Shown here in pieces: positions 27,908 through 37,263 of a stretch of 41,696 nucleotides of DNA (positions are counted from its first letter, which is position 1; every line of letters starts with the position of its first letter). A model generated the notes under the pieces. That model did no database searches. It was not told where the DNA came from and saw nothing but the letters and a program-made list of their open reading frames with translations. Location of the stretch: the NCBI GenBank assembly GCA_011526285.1, contig WTJU01000078.1, forward strand, positions 1 to 41,696. The letters are read 5' to 3'. The position numbers and the translations under genes were made by a program. The stretch comes from Candidatus Arcticimaribacter sp. (lineage in GTDB: Bacteria > Bacteroidota > Bacteroidia > Flavobacteriales > Flavobacteriaceae).

Positions 27908-28606
27908 TTACCCAAATAGCATGCCAAGTGCCATTAGCAACATTATGGTGTTCTCCACAAGAGTTGCCTCTGTCATGGGTAAATTTAATACGGTGCCCAA
28001 ACATGCGCACTGAATTGTATTTTTTTTCCTAAGCTGTTGTATTACCCCAAAAGTTGTGCTGCCCAAAATGAATAAGGTAACCCAAAGGGCAATTTCTAAC
28101 TGGAAAGACAACAAAAAGGCTAGACCAAGGGCAGTCTCAATGAAAGGATACAACCAGCCATAGAATGGAAAAACTTTAGTTATAGGATCGTATTGTCTAA
28201 ATGAACTTGGGAAACTGGTGTAATCTAAAAATTTAAAAAAACTGAAAACAATGTAAAACAGTCCCATAAAATATTGCATGAAAACTGCTAGCCCTTGAGA
28301 TTGAGCAAGGAGCAAGCTCCCAGCAATTACATAACCAAAAATGAGAAATAAAGGTTTTAATTGTTTCCACTTTGAGGGTTCATCAGCCCCTGCATTCTGT
28401 TCATCAAAAATGTTAACGGTATATTTTGACCCCAATACCTCCTCTAGAGCGACTGTGCTAAGAAGGTTCTCAGTTTCAAAATTCGCTGCAGCATCTTCTA
28501 AACTTACCGATACATTAGACACGCCCTGAATAGCTGCTAGCTTTTTTTCCACTCCTGCGCGGCAGTTTTGGCATGTCATGCCAAGAATTTGTACCCTTTG
28601 TTTCAT
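27908..28606 (-). CDS. HMA domain fused to a MauE/DoxX-like multi-TM membrane domain
   Basis: 232 aa; QILGMTCQNCRAGVEKKLAAIQGVSNVSVSLEDAAANFE then several TM segments (FLIFGYVIAGSLLLAQSQGLAVFMQYFMGLFYIVFSFFKFLDY...). Confidence 0.85.
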   Translation of the reverse strand: MKQRVQILGMTCQNCRAGVEKKLAAIQGVSNVSVSLEDAAANFETENLLSTVALEEVLGSKYTVNIFDEQNAGADEPSKWKQLKPLFLIFGYVIAGSLLLAQSQGLAVFMQYFMGLFYIVFSFFKFLDYTSFPSSFRQYDPITKVFPFYGWLYPFIETALGLAFLLSFQLEIALWVTLFILGSTTFGVIQQLRKKNTIQCACLGTVLNLPMTEATLVENTIMLLMALGMLFG

Positions 28607-28708
28607 ACTGTAAAAATAGAATCTTTTTTGTTAGGAAGTAGTGCATAAATAAATGGCATTCTAGCTTAATTAATAGCAGCTTAATTCATTATTTTTGAAA
28701 AAAAATTC

Positions 28709-29170
28709 GTGGTTAATTACACAAGCCTTTTAACGCATTGCCAAAACATTTTGGCTGAGCCATCAGAAGATCGTTACAACACTATGGAACGCATTTGCAG
28801 TTATTTGCAAAATGAGGTAAATCATTACGATTGGGTGGGGTTTTACATGGCAAATCACGAAAAGCAAACCCTACACCTCAAAGCGTTTGCGGGTATCCCT
28901 ACAGACCATGACGTAATTCCCTTTGGAAAAGGAATTTGTGGTCAGGTTGCAGTATCCCATGAAAATTTCTTGGTAGATGATGTTACAGCCCAAGACAACT
29001 ATATTGCTTGTGACATTCACGTAAAGTCTGAAATCGTTATTCCTCTTTTTGTCAATGGAGACAATGTTGGCCAAATAGATATCGATTCAAATAGCATAAA
29101 CGCTTTTTCTCAGGAAGACGCACAATTTCTTGAACAACTCAATGCGGCAATTGCCGAAAAACTATTTTAA
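28709..29170 (+). CDS. GAF-domain protein, free methionine-(R)-sulfoxide reductase-like (GTG start)
   Basis: 153 aa; DWVGFYMAN...LHLKAFAGIP...FGKGICGQVAVSHENFLVDDVTAQDNYIACD...SEIVIPLFVNGDNVGQIDIDS. Confidence 0.85.
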   Translation: MVNYTSLLTHCQNILAEPSEDRYNTMERICSYLQNEVNHYDWVGFYMANHEKQTLHLKAFAGIPTDHDVIPFGKGICGQVAVSHENFLVDDVTAQDNYIACDIHVKSEIVIPLFVNGDNVGQIDIDSNSINAFSQEDAQFLEQLNAAIAEKLF

Positions 29171-29181
29171 TTACAGCTTAA

Positions 29182-30717
29182 ATGAACACTTCATTAAAAA
29201 TCACTTCTGCACTTATTTCTGTTTTTGATAAAGAAGGCCTCGCCCCAATAGTTGAAGAACTCAACCGACAAGGAGTAACTATTTACTCAACAGGGGGAAC
29301 TGAAAAATTCATTCGCGATTTAGGCATTGAGGTAGTCGCAGTTGAAGACATCACCTCATACCCTTCTATTCTTGGAGGACGCGTTAAAACCCTGCACCCA
29401 AAAGTATTTGGAGGAATCCTTAACCGCCAAAACACAGCAGCTGACCAAGAAGAGTTAGCACAATATGAAATCCCTCAGATAGACTTGGTTATTGTTGACC
29501 TATATCCTTTTGAAAAAACTGTTGCCTCTGGTGCAAGCGAGCAAGATATCATCGAAAAAATTGATATCGGTGGGATTTCACTAATTCGAGCTGCTGCAAA
29601 AAACTTTGCTGATGTTTTGTGTGTGTCAGACAAAAACGACTATCAAGAAGTGTTGGACTTATTGGTTTCAACCCAAGGAGCCCCTTCGCGAGAAGACCGC
29701 AAACGCTTTGCTACCAAAGCCTTTCAAATTTCATCACATTATGACAGTGCTATTTTCAATTATTTTAATGCCGATACAAAAGCGTCTACTGCATTAAAAC
29801 TTAGCCAGCAAGAAGCAAAAACATTGCGTTATGGTGAAAATCCACACCAAGAGGGAACATTTTATGGGACGCTAAACGAGCTACTTGAACAAGTACACGG
29901 GAAAGAAGTTTCGTATAATAATCTCTTGGATATTGATGCTGCTGTGAATTTGATGTTAGAGTTTTATGAAGGCGCACCAACCTTTGCAATCTTAAAACAC
30001 AACAACGCTTGTGGCTTTGCCACAAGAGAAAAATTAGTAGATGCTTATGAAGCCGCTTTGGCGGGTGATCCTGTTTCTGCTTTTGGTGGGGTATTAATTG
30101 CCAACAAAACCATCGATTTTGCTACTGCAGAGAAGATCAATGATCTCTTTTGCGAAGTGGTTATCGCCCCTTCTTTTGATGCACAGGCCCTTGAACTACT
30201 AAAAAGCAAGAAAAACCGCATTTTACTCATTCAAAAAGAAGCAAAACTCGAAGATAAAACCATCCGTACATGTTTAAACGGTTACCTAGTTCAAGACCGA
30301 GACAATGTTACCGATAGTGAAGAACATTTATCAATCGCAACTGATATAGCGCCATCAAAAGAAGAAATTCAGGACCTGCTTTTTGCATCAAAGATTTGTA
30401 AACACACCAAATCCAATACCATTGTTTTAGTAAAAAACGGTCAACTACTTGCTTCTGGTACAGGACAAACCTCTCGTGTAGACGCCCTAAGACAAGCCAT
30501 TGAAAAAGCGAGTAGCTTTGGCTTTGACCTTAATGGAGCGGTCATGGCGAGTGATGCCTTCTTCCCATTCCCAGATTGTGTAGAAATAGCCTACACTGCA
30601 GGAGTCCGTTCTGTAATTCAACCCGGAGGGTCTATTAAAGATCAATTATCGATTGATTATTGCAATGCCCAAAAGATGTCAATGGTATTCACTGGAATCC
30701 GCCATTTTAAACATTAA
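29182..30717 (+). CDS. purH: Bifunctional AICAR formyltransferase/IMP cyclohydrolase
   Basis: 511 aa; ALISVFDKEGL...IYSTGGTEKFI...GGRVKTLHPKVFGGIL...LRYGENPHQ...KHNNACGFA. Confidence 0.97.
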   Translation: MNTSLKITSALISVFDKEGLAPIVEELNRQGVTIYSTGGTEKFIRDLGIEVVAVEDITSYPSILGGRVKTLHPKVFGGILNRQNTAADQEELAQYEIPQIDLVIVDLYPFEKTVASGASEQDIIEKIDIGGISLIRAAAKNFADVLCVSDKNDYQEVLDLLVSTQGAPSREDRKRFATKAFQISSHYDSAIFNYFNADTKASTALKLSQQEAKTLRYGENPHQEGTFYGTLNELLEQVHGKEVSYNNLLDIDAAVNLMLEFYEGAPTFAILKHNNACGFATREKLVDAYEAALAGDPVSAFGGVLIANKTIDFATAEKINDLFCEVVIAPSFDAQALELLKSKKNRILLIQKEAKLEDKTIRTCLNGYLVQDRDNVTDSEEHLSIATDIAPSKEEIQDLLFASKICKHTKSNTIVLVKNGQLLASGTGQTSRVDALRQAIEKASSFGFDLNGAVMASDAFFPFPDCVEIAYTAGVRSVIQPGGSIKDQLSIDYCNAQKMSMVFTGIRHFKH

Positions 30718-30724
30718 TTTTTAT

Positions 30725-30732
30725 TAACTTTG
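30725..30732 (+). promoter_or_regulatory. Candidate -7 element (TAACTTTG) upstream of mreB
   Basis: Exact TAnnTTTG, 28 bp upstream of the mreB ATG; no clear -33. Confidence 0.4.
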
Positions 30733-30760
30733 AGAAACGGCATTAATTACAGGGAATTAC

Positions 30761-31789
30761 ATGGGATTTTTTGATTTTCTAACTGAAGAAATCGCTATTG
30801 ATTTAGGCACAGCGAACACACTAATTATCCATAAAGATAAGGTAGTGGTAGACAGTCCTTCAATTGTGGCAATGGACCGATCAAGCAATAAAGTAATTGC
30901 GATTGGTCAAGAAGCCAGCATGATGCAAGGAAAAACCCATGAAAACATTAAAACCATTCGCCCGCTAAAAGACGGGGTAATTGCTGATTTTAATGCCTCG
31001 GAGCAAATGATTAGCATGCTCATTAAAAGTGTTCCTACGCTTAAACGACGTTTGGTAACCCCTTCACTTAAAATGGTGATTTGTATCCCATCTGGTATTA
31101 CTGAAGTAGAGATGCGCGCGGTTCGTGAATCGGCAGAACGAGTCAACGGGAAAGAGGTGTATTTGATTCATGAGCCCATGGCTGCTGCCATTGGAATAGG
31201 CATTGACATCAAACAACCCAAAGGAAACATGATTGTTGATATAGGTGGTGGAACCACAGAAATTGCTGTAATTGCTCTCTCGGGTATTGTTTGCGATAAG
31301 TCGGTTAAAATTGCAGGTGATGTTTTCACTAATGATATAGTGTATTACATGCGTCGTCAGCACAACCTCTATGTGGGTGAACGAACAGCAGAAAAAATAA
31401 AAATCAATATTGGCGCAGCACTTGAAGATTTAGAAAATCCACCAGAAGAAATGTCTGTTCAAGGGCGAGACTTACTAACGGGAAAACCCAAACAAGCTAT
31501 GGTTTCTCACCGAGAGGTGGCGCGTGCGTTAGACAAATCTATTTTGCGTATTGAAGATGCAATCATGGAAGCCCTCTCACAAACACCACCTGAATTAGCT
31601 GCTGATATTTACAACACAGGGATTTATCTTGCGGGTGGTGGTTCTATGCTGCGTGGCTTAGACAAACGTATATCACTAAAAACCGATTTGCCGGTTTATA
31701 TTGCAGAAGATCCTCTACAAGCTGTTGTGCGTGGTACAGGAATTGCCTTGAAAAATATTGATCGCTTTAGAACGATTTTGCTTAAATAG
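30761..31789 (+). CDS. mreB: Rod shape-determining protein MreB
   Basis: 342 aa; IAIDLGTANTLIIHKDKVVVDSPSIVA; IVDIGGGTTEIAVIALSGIV. Confidence 0.98.
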   Translation: MGFFDFLTEEIAIDLGTANTLIIHKDKVVVDSPSIVAMDRSSNKVIAIGQEASMMQGKTHENIKTIRPLKDGVIADFNASEQMISMLIKSVPTLKRRLVTPSLKMVICIPSGITEVEMRAVRESAERVNGKEVYLIHEPMAAAIGIGIDIKQPKGNMIVDIGGGTTEIAVIALSGIVCDKSVKIAGDVFTNDIVYYMRRQHNLYVGERTAEKIKINIGAALEDLENPPEEMSVQGRDLLTGKPKQAMVSHREVARALDKSILRIEDAIMEALSQTPPELAADIYNTGIYLAGGGSMLRGLDKRISLKTDLPVYIAEDPLQAVVRGTGIALKNIDRFRTILLK

Positions 31790-31796
31790 ATAGCTT

Positions 31797-32618
31797 ATGC
31801 AATGGGTTTTAAATGCCATCATTCGCTATAAGAACTTTTTGCTCTTCCTCTTTCTTTTTGCCCTAGGCCTTGCTTTTTCAAGTAGTCAAAGTGCCTATCA
31901 TAAAAGTAGACTTTCCAAAAGCAGTTTGTTTATTTCTGGTATAATTCATCAACCTTTTGATAATTTAAAAAATTACATGGATTTGGTGAATCAAAATGCG
32001 CTACTCTCCAAAGAAAACAATACACTCAAAAACCTTGTGCTAGAGAAATTTAATAAAGCTGAGATTTTGGCTTTGGAAGAAGAGAATCTAGCAGGGCCAA
32101 ACTATTGGTCGATTCCCGCTAAAATTATTAGAAATAGTTTCACCCAAGCGCGAAATATAATTCTCATTGATAAAGGTGAAAAAGATGGGATTATTCAAGA
32201 AATGGGAGTCATTGGCCCGCAGGGAATTGTTGGAATTGTGAATCAAACCAGTAATGGATATGCCAGTGTTTTGTCAATCTTAAATCAAGACATAAAAATA
32301 AATGCAAAGTTCAAAGGTTCTAATGTCTTTGGTTCAATGTACTGGACAGGGAAAGCACCTGATGAAATGGAATTGGCTGATGTGTCTGTTATCAATTCTG
32401 TTCAAGTTGGCGATACCTTGGTCACAGGCGGTATGTCTTCCTATTTCCCAGAGGGTATCGTTATTGGAACGGTAAAAACTGTTGAACGCCCTAATAACGG
32501 AGGGTATTATTCAATCAATGTAGGTTTGATTAATAACATGACAGACTTAAACTATGTCTATGTAATTGGCAATAAGAATAGAGAAGAAATTATTGAACTG
32601 TTAGAACGCACTCCATGA
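31797..32618 (+). CDS. mreC: Rod shape-determining protein MreC
   Basis: 273 aa; N-terminal TM, coiled coil, IDKGEKDGIIQEMGVIGPQGIVGIV; operon position. Confidence 0.95.
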   Translation: MQWVLNAIIRYKNFLLFLFLFALGLAFSSSQSAYHKSRLSKSSLFISGIIHQPFDNLKNYMDLVNQNALLSKENNTLKNLVLEKFNKAEILALEEENLAGPNYWSIPAKIIRNSFTQARNIILIDKGEKDGIIQEMGVIGPQGIVGIVNQTSNGYASVLSILNQDIKINAKFKGSNVFGSMYWTGKAPDEMELADVSVINSVQVGDTLVTGGMSSYFPEGIVIGTVKTVERPNNGGYYSINVGLINNMTDLNYVYVIGNKNREEIIELLERTP

Positions 32619-33118
32619 TTCAATACTATAGTCGCTTTTTTACCCTTGCTTTTCTACTAATACTTTTCCAAGTACTGGTCTTCGATAATGTTGACTTGTT
32701 TGGGTTTAGCGACCCTGCAATCTATTTAGTCATTTTAATTACCTACCGTCTTACACTAGATCAGTTTGGTTTCATCTTTTTGGGTTTTGCCACAGGGTTT
32801 TTGTTAGATTTACTCACCCATACTGCCGGTGCACACACCATTGCTTGCCTGAGTATTGCTTTTATGCGCCCACTTATTTCACGCTTTGCTTTGGGAGCTA
32901 ATTATGATCAACCCAATGCTATGTTTACAGGTACTTTATGGACCAACAGGATGTTATACCTCTTCATCATGATTATTATCCACCAATTCATCTTTACACT
33001 GGTGGCCTATTTTAGCTTAGCACATTTTGGTGTAATTTTTAAGCAAACTTTAACCAATACATTCATTAGTTTTATTTTAATTGCTGCTATTCTTAACCTA
33101 TTGCAACCTAGAAGATGA
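32615..33118 (+). CDS. mreD: Rod shape-determining protein MreD
   Basis: 167 aa multi-TM protein between mreC and the PBP2 gene with 4-nt overlaps. Confidence 0.88.
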   Translation: MIQYYSRFFTLAFLLILFQVLVFDNVDLFGFSDPAIYLVILITYRLTLDQFGFIFLGFATGFLLDLLTHTAGAHTIACLSIAFMRPLISRFALGANYDQPNAMFTGTLWTNRMLYLFIMIIIHQFIFTLVAYFSLAHFGVIFKQTLTNTFISFILIAAILNLLQPRR

Positions 33119-34977
33119 TTCGGATTTATTTGCTTAGAGGAATTACAGTAATAATGGCAAGTATCTTTTTGTACAAGCTACTTGACCTCCAAGTCATCAA
33201 TACAAGCTATCAAACTTTATCTGAGAACAATGCGGTGCTTGAAATCGCTGAATATCCTGAACGTGGTTTTATTTACGACCGAAATGGGAAATTACTCGTT
33301 GCCAATCAACCCGCTTATGATGTGATGATTATTCCCGAAAATGTTTCGCCATTTGACACCATGGCGTTTTGCGATCTTACGGGTGTAACCAAAAAAAGGC
33401 TCATCTATAACCTAAAAAAAGCACGACGCTACTCCAAACGATTACCCTCGGTAGTGGTTAACCAAATCTCTAAAGAAACCTATGCAAAGCTTCAGGAACA
33501 GATGTGGAAGTTCAAAGGTTTTTTCATTCAAAAGAAGTCTTTACGCGAGTACCGAATTAATCATTCTGCTAACGTCTTAGGCTATGTAAGCGAAGTGAAC
33601 AACAATGATTTAAAACGAGACGAATACTATCGTTTGGGAGAAATCATTGGGCGACAGGGAGTAGAGAAATCGTATGAGCAACAGCTTCGCGGGGTAAAAG
33701 GAAAACGGTTTTTACAAAAAGATCGCTTTAATCGTATTATTGGACCCTACAAAGAAGGGAGTTATGATGTAGCTCCCATTCCAGCTAAAAACATACAACT
33801 AACACTTGATGCCGATTTACAGGCATACGGTGAACTATTGATGCAAAACAAACGTGGTGGAATTGTGGCCATTGAACCAGCTACAGGAGAAGTACTCGCA
33901 TTGGTGAACGCACCATCTTATGATCCTAGTATACTTGTTGGAAGACAGCGCACAAGAAACTACCGTAAATTGGCTAACGACACCTTGGCAAAGCCGCTTT
34001 TTGACCGTGGTTTACTCGCGCAATACCCCCCAGGATCACCTTTTAAAACACTCAACGCACTAATTGCACTTCAAGAAGAAGTCATTACACCAAAAACAAA
34101 ATTTCGCTGCAACAAGGGGCATTATTACGCACGTGGAGCATTTATGGAGTGTCATTGCAGAATAGGTACTAAAAATGACTTGTCAAGAGCCATATATCAA
34201 TCGTGTAACACCTATTTTTCGAACACCTATAAAGGCATCATTGAGAAGTACCCTACCCCAGAAGAAGGCGTAGATCAATGGAAAGAACACCTTAAAAGTT
34301 TCGGACTTGGAAATTATTTAGGCTACGACCTATCAATTGGTCGACCCGGTCATGTGCCCGGAGCTTCCTACTATAATCGTGCTTATTCTGAAGGTCAATG
34401 GAAAGCGCCTACAATTATATCCAATGCCATTGGTCAGGGGGAATTACTAACCACACCCATACAATTGGCAAATTTTACAGCAGCCATTGCCAATCGTGGA
34501 TTTTATTACACTCCCCACTTTGTTAAAACTATTGAAGGGGATACCCTACAAAAACAATTCACAAAAAAAATTACCAGTATTGCACCAGAGCATTTTGAAG
34601 TGGTTATAGACGGTATGCAGAAAGTAGTGGAACGTGGTACTGCACGAATTGCTAGAATTAGAGGAATAGAGGTGTGTGGAAAAACAGGTACTGCAGAAAA
34701 CTTTACGCGTATTGATGGTAACCGAACCCAACTTACCGACCACTCCATTTTTGTCGCTTTTGCCCCCAAAGAAAACCCGCAAATTGCGCTTGCTGTATTT
34801 ATTGAGAATGGTTATTGGGGGGCGCGTTGGGCTGCTCCTATTGCCAGTCTCATGATTGAAGATTATTTGACAGGAGGGGTGAAGAGAAAAAGGCTTGAAA
34901 AACGTATGTTAGAAGGCAGTTTAGAAGAAGAATACCTGAAACCTGTTTCAGGAAAACCGTTCAAAATCAATGAATAA
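33115..34977 (+). CDS. mrdA: Penicillin-binding protein 2
   Basis: 620 aa; GFIYDRNGKLLVANQPAYDV; YPPGSPFKTLNALIALQE; ICGKTGTAENF-like KTG box (EVCGKTGTAENFTR). Confidence 0.96.
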   Translation: MIRIYLLRGITVIMASIFLYKLLDLQVINTSYQTLSENNAVLEIAEYPERGFIYDRNGKLLVANQPAYDVMIIPENVSPFDTMAFCDLTGVTKKRLIYNLKKARRYSKRLPSVVVNQISKETYAKLQEQMWKFKGFFIQKKSLREYRINHSANVLGYVSEVNNNDLKRDEYYRLGEIIGRQGVEKSYEQQLRGVKGKRFLQKDRFNRIIGPYKEGSYDVAPIPAKNIQLTLDADLQAYGELLMQNKRGGIVAIEPATGEVLALVNAPSYDPSILVGRQRTRNYRKLANDTLAKPLFDRGLLAQYPPGSPFKTLNALIALQEEVITPKTKFRCNKGHYYARGAFMECHCRIGTKNDLSRAIYQSCNTYFSNTYKGIIEKYPTPEEGVDQWKEHLKSFGLGNYLGYDLSIGRPGHVPGASYYNRAYSEGQWKAPTIISNAIGQGELLTTPIQLANFTAAIANRGFYYTPHFVKTIEGDTLQKQFTKKITSIAPEHFEVVIDGMQKVVERGTARIARIRGIEVCGKTGTAENFTRIDGNRTQLTDHSIFVAFAPKENPQIALAVFIENGYWGARWAAPIASLMIEDYLTGGVKRKRLEKRMLEGSLEEEYLKPVSGKPFKINE

Positions 34978-36229
34978 TAACTTTCGTCTTGACTGGGTTT
35001 CGCTACTGATTTATTTTGCCTTGGTTTGCTTTGGTATAACCAACATCTATTCTTCTACATTTGATGTCAATCAACCTGAACTTTTCAACTTGAGTCGTTC
35101 CATTGGAAAACAACTTGTTTTTTTCGGTGTTAGTATAGGTGCATTACTGTTTATTCTTGTTGCTCCCTCAAAAGTTTTTGAACGTTTTGCCAGTATTATT
35201 TATCTGGTTGTTATTCTATTACTGATAGGGTTATTACCTTTTGGCAGCACCATTTCTGGTGCCCGTTCGTGGTATGCTTTCGGAGGGGTTAGTCTACAAC
35301 CGGCAGAATTTGCAAAAGTGGCTGTTGCACTCGCTACTGCGAAACTAATCAGCGAAATTCAAATTGATCTCCGACGATTCAATTCACTTTTACAAGTCGT
35401 CTTGATTATTGCCCTCCCTATGGGGCTTATCTTATTACAACCCGATGCAGGGTCTGCCTTAGTTTTTGGCGCATTTTTATTTGTGTTATTTCGTGAGGGC
35501 TTGCCCTCGTTTTATATTTTAATTGTTGGCGGACTAATTTTCTTTTTCATTTTAACCTTAGTCGCTCCCCTACCCTTTGTTTATGTGAGTATCATCTTTG
35601 TGGTATTGTCTCTCTATTTTTTCTCAAAAAAAGTAAACAAGAAGGTGGTCTTTTCCCCCTACTTACTTTCCATCTTACTCAGTAGTGGCTATGTCTACTC
35701 TGTAGACTATATTTTCAATGAAATCTTTGAGCAACGCCACCGTGATCGCTTCAATATTGTTTTGGGAAAAGAAGTCGATACCCAAGGTATTGGCTACAAC
35801 CTAAATCAATCTAAAATTGCCATAGGCTCTGGTGGTTGGGAGGGCAAAGGCTTTTTACAGGGAACACAAACCAAAGGAGGATTTGTACCTGAACAACACA
35901 CCGACTATATTTTTAGTACCATTGGAGAAGAATGGGGCTTTATGGGTTCAGCTGGTGTGGTACTATTGTTTAGTGCTTTAATCCTGCGAATTTTGAGTCG
36001 AGCAGAAGCACAAAAAAACAACTTCGCACGCACCTATGCTTACAGTGTTGCGAGTATTTTATTTGTACACTTTTTTGTAAATATTGGCATGTCAATTGGT
36101 GTTGTTCCTACCATTGGTATACCCTTACCCTTCATAAGTTACGGCGGGTCAAGTCTTTTAGCGTTCACTATACTCGTGGCTATTTACCTAAACTTAGATG
36201 GGAATCGCTTAAACGAAACTAGCTTTTAA
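34970..36229 (+). CDS. rodA: Rod shape-determining protein RodA (SEDS)
   Basis: 419 aa; GARSWYAFGGVSLQPAEFAKVAVALATAK; IGSGGWEGKGFLQGTQTKGGFVPEQHTDYIFSTIGEEWGF; PTIGIPLPFISYGGSS. Confidence 0.97.
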   Translation: MNNNFRLDWVSLLIYFALVCFGITNIYSSTFDVNQPELFNLSRSIGKQLVFFGVSIGALLFILVAPSKVFERFASIIYLVVILLLIGLLPFGSTISGARSWYAFGGVSLQPAEFAKVAVALATAKLISEIQIDLRRFNSLLQVVLIIALPMGLILLQPDAGSALVFGAFLFVLFREGLPSFYILIVGGLIFFFILTLVAPLPFVYVSIIFVVLSLYFFSKKVNKKVVFSPYLLSILLSSGYVYSVDYIFNEIFEQRHRDRFNIVLGKEVDTQGIGYNLNQSKIAIGSGGWEGKGFLQGTQTKGGFVPEQHTDYIFSTIGEEWGFMGSAGVVLLFSALILRILSRAEAQKNNFARTYAYSVASILFVHFFVNIGMSIGVVPTIGIPLPFISYGGSSLLAFTILVAIYLNLDGNRLNETSF

Positions 36230-37262
36230 CATCCAAAGCATCACGCAAAACATTACCTAATACCATAAATGCCAACACAAGACTCATAATGGCTAAACCA
36301 GGAATAATGGCCAAATAGGCTTTCCCTAAAAGAATATAGCGAAAGTGGTCTTTAATCATTCCACCCCAACTTGGTGTTGGGGGTTGCGCACCAATTCCTA
36401 GAAAACTCAAACCGCTTTCAATTAAAATTGCACTCGCAAAGTTTGCTGTGGAGATAACAATCAATGCGGGAATTATTAGAGGGAAAATATGATAGGTGAA
36501 AATGCGTATGGGTGAATATGCTAGTCCTTTTGCCGCCTGAATAAAGGTTTGTTCTTTTATAGAAATAACCTGTCCACGAACTAAGCGAGCAACCTCAACC
36601 CACATGGTTAAACCAACCGCTATAAATACTTGCCAAAACCCTTTGCCCAAAGCGAGTGTTATTGCAATAACCATTAATAAACTTGGGATACTCCACACCA
36701 CGTTGATTAGCCATAAAATGAAGGCATCAACCCTACCCCCAAAAAATCCGCCAAGACCTCCAATTATAATCCCAACCAAAAGTGAAATAAGTACTGCCAC
36801 AAAACCGATACTTAAAGAAATACGCGCACCCAGCATCATCCTACTGAGCAGGTCACGACCAAACTTATCTGTACCCAAATAGAACGTTCGTTGTTGAATG
36901 AACTTTTGCGTTATTACTTCTTTCGACTCGTTTGAAGGGAAATTACTAAGATCAAGTGTTTTGTAATTGGGAGTATATATACCTAGACTTTTATAATACA
37001 ATTTGTCTTTTTCCCAGTAGTAATCTGAAATTGGAATCTCTTCTATGATTTCTCCAATCTGATTGGGCACGAGCAACAAAACAGTAGAAAATCCGGGAGG
37101 TTTTGAGTGAATGGAGACATGCATTTGATTGGCGTTCTCAGTACCATCTGGCGCTAAAAGAAAAGCAAATACAGCACAAAAAGTAACGAGAATGATGTAG
37201 CCTAAGCTAATTTTACCGAGCGGGTGTTGCAGAATCTTAAACAGGATGCCTTGTTGCTCCAA
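36219..37262 (-). CDS. OppC/DppC-like ABC transporter permease
   Basis: 347 aa; YLGTDKFGRDLLSRMMLGARISLSIGF; VARLVRGQVISIKEQTFIQAAKGLA; GLSFLGIGAQPPTPSWGGMI. Confidence 0.93.
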   Translation of the reverse strand: MEQQGILFKILQHPLGKISLGYIILVTFCAVFAFLLAPDGTENANQMHVSIHSKPPGFSTVLLLVPNQIGEIIEEIPISDYYWEKDKLYYKSLGIYTPNYKTLDLSNFPSNESKEVITQKFIQQRTFYLGTDKFGRDLLSRMMLGARISLSIGFVAVLISLLVGIIIGGLGGFFGGRVDAFILWLINVVWSIPSLLMVIAITLALGKGFWQVFIAVGLTMWVEVARLVRGQVISIKEQTFIQAAKGLAYSPIRIFTYHIFPLIIPALIVISTANFASAILIESGLSFLGIGAQPPTPSWGGMIKDHFRYILLGKAYLAIIPGLAIMSLVLAFMVLGNVLRDALDVKS

Positions 37263-37263
37263 A

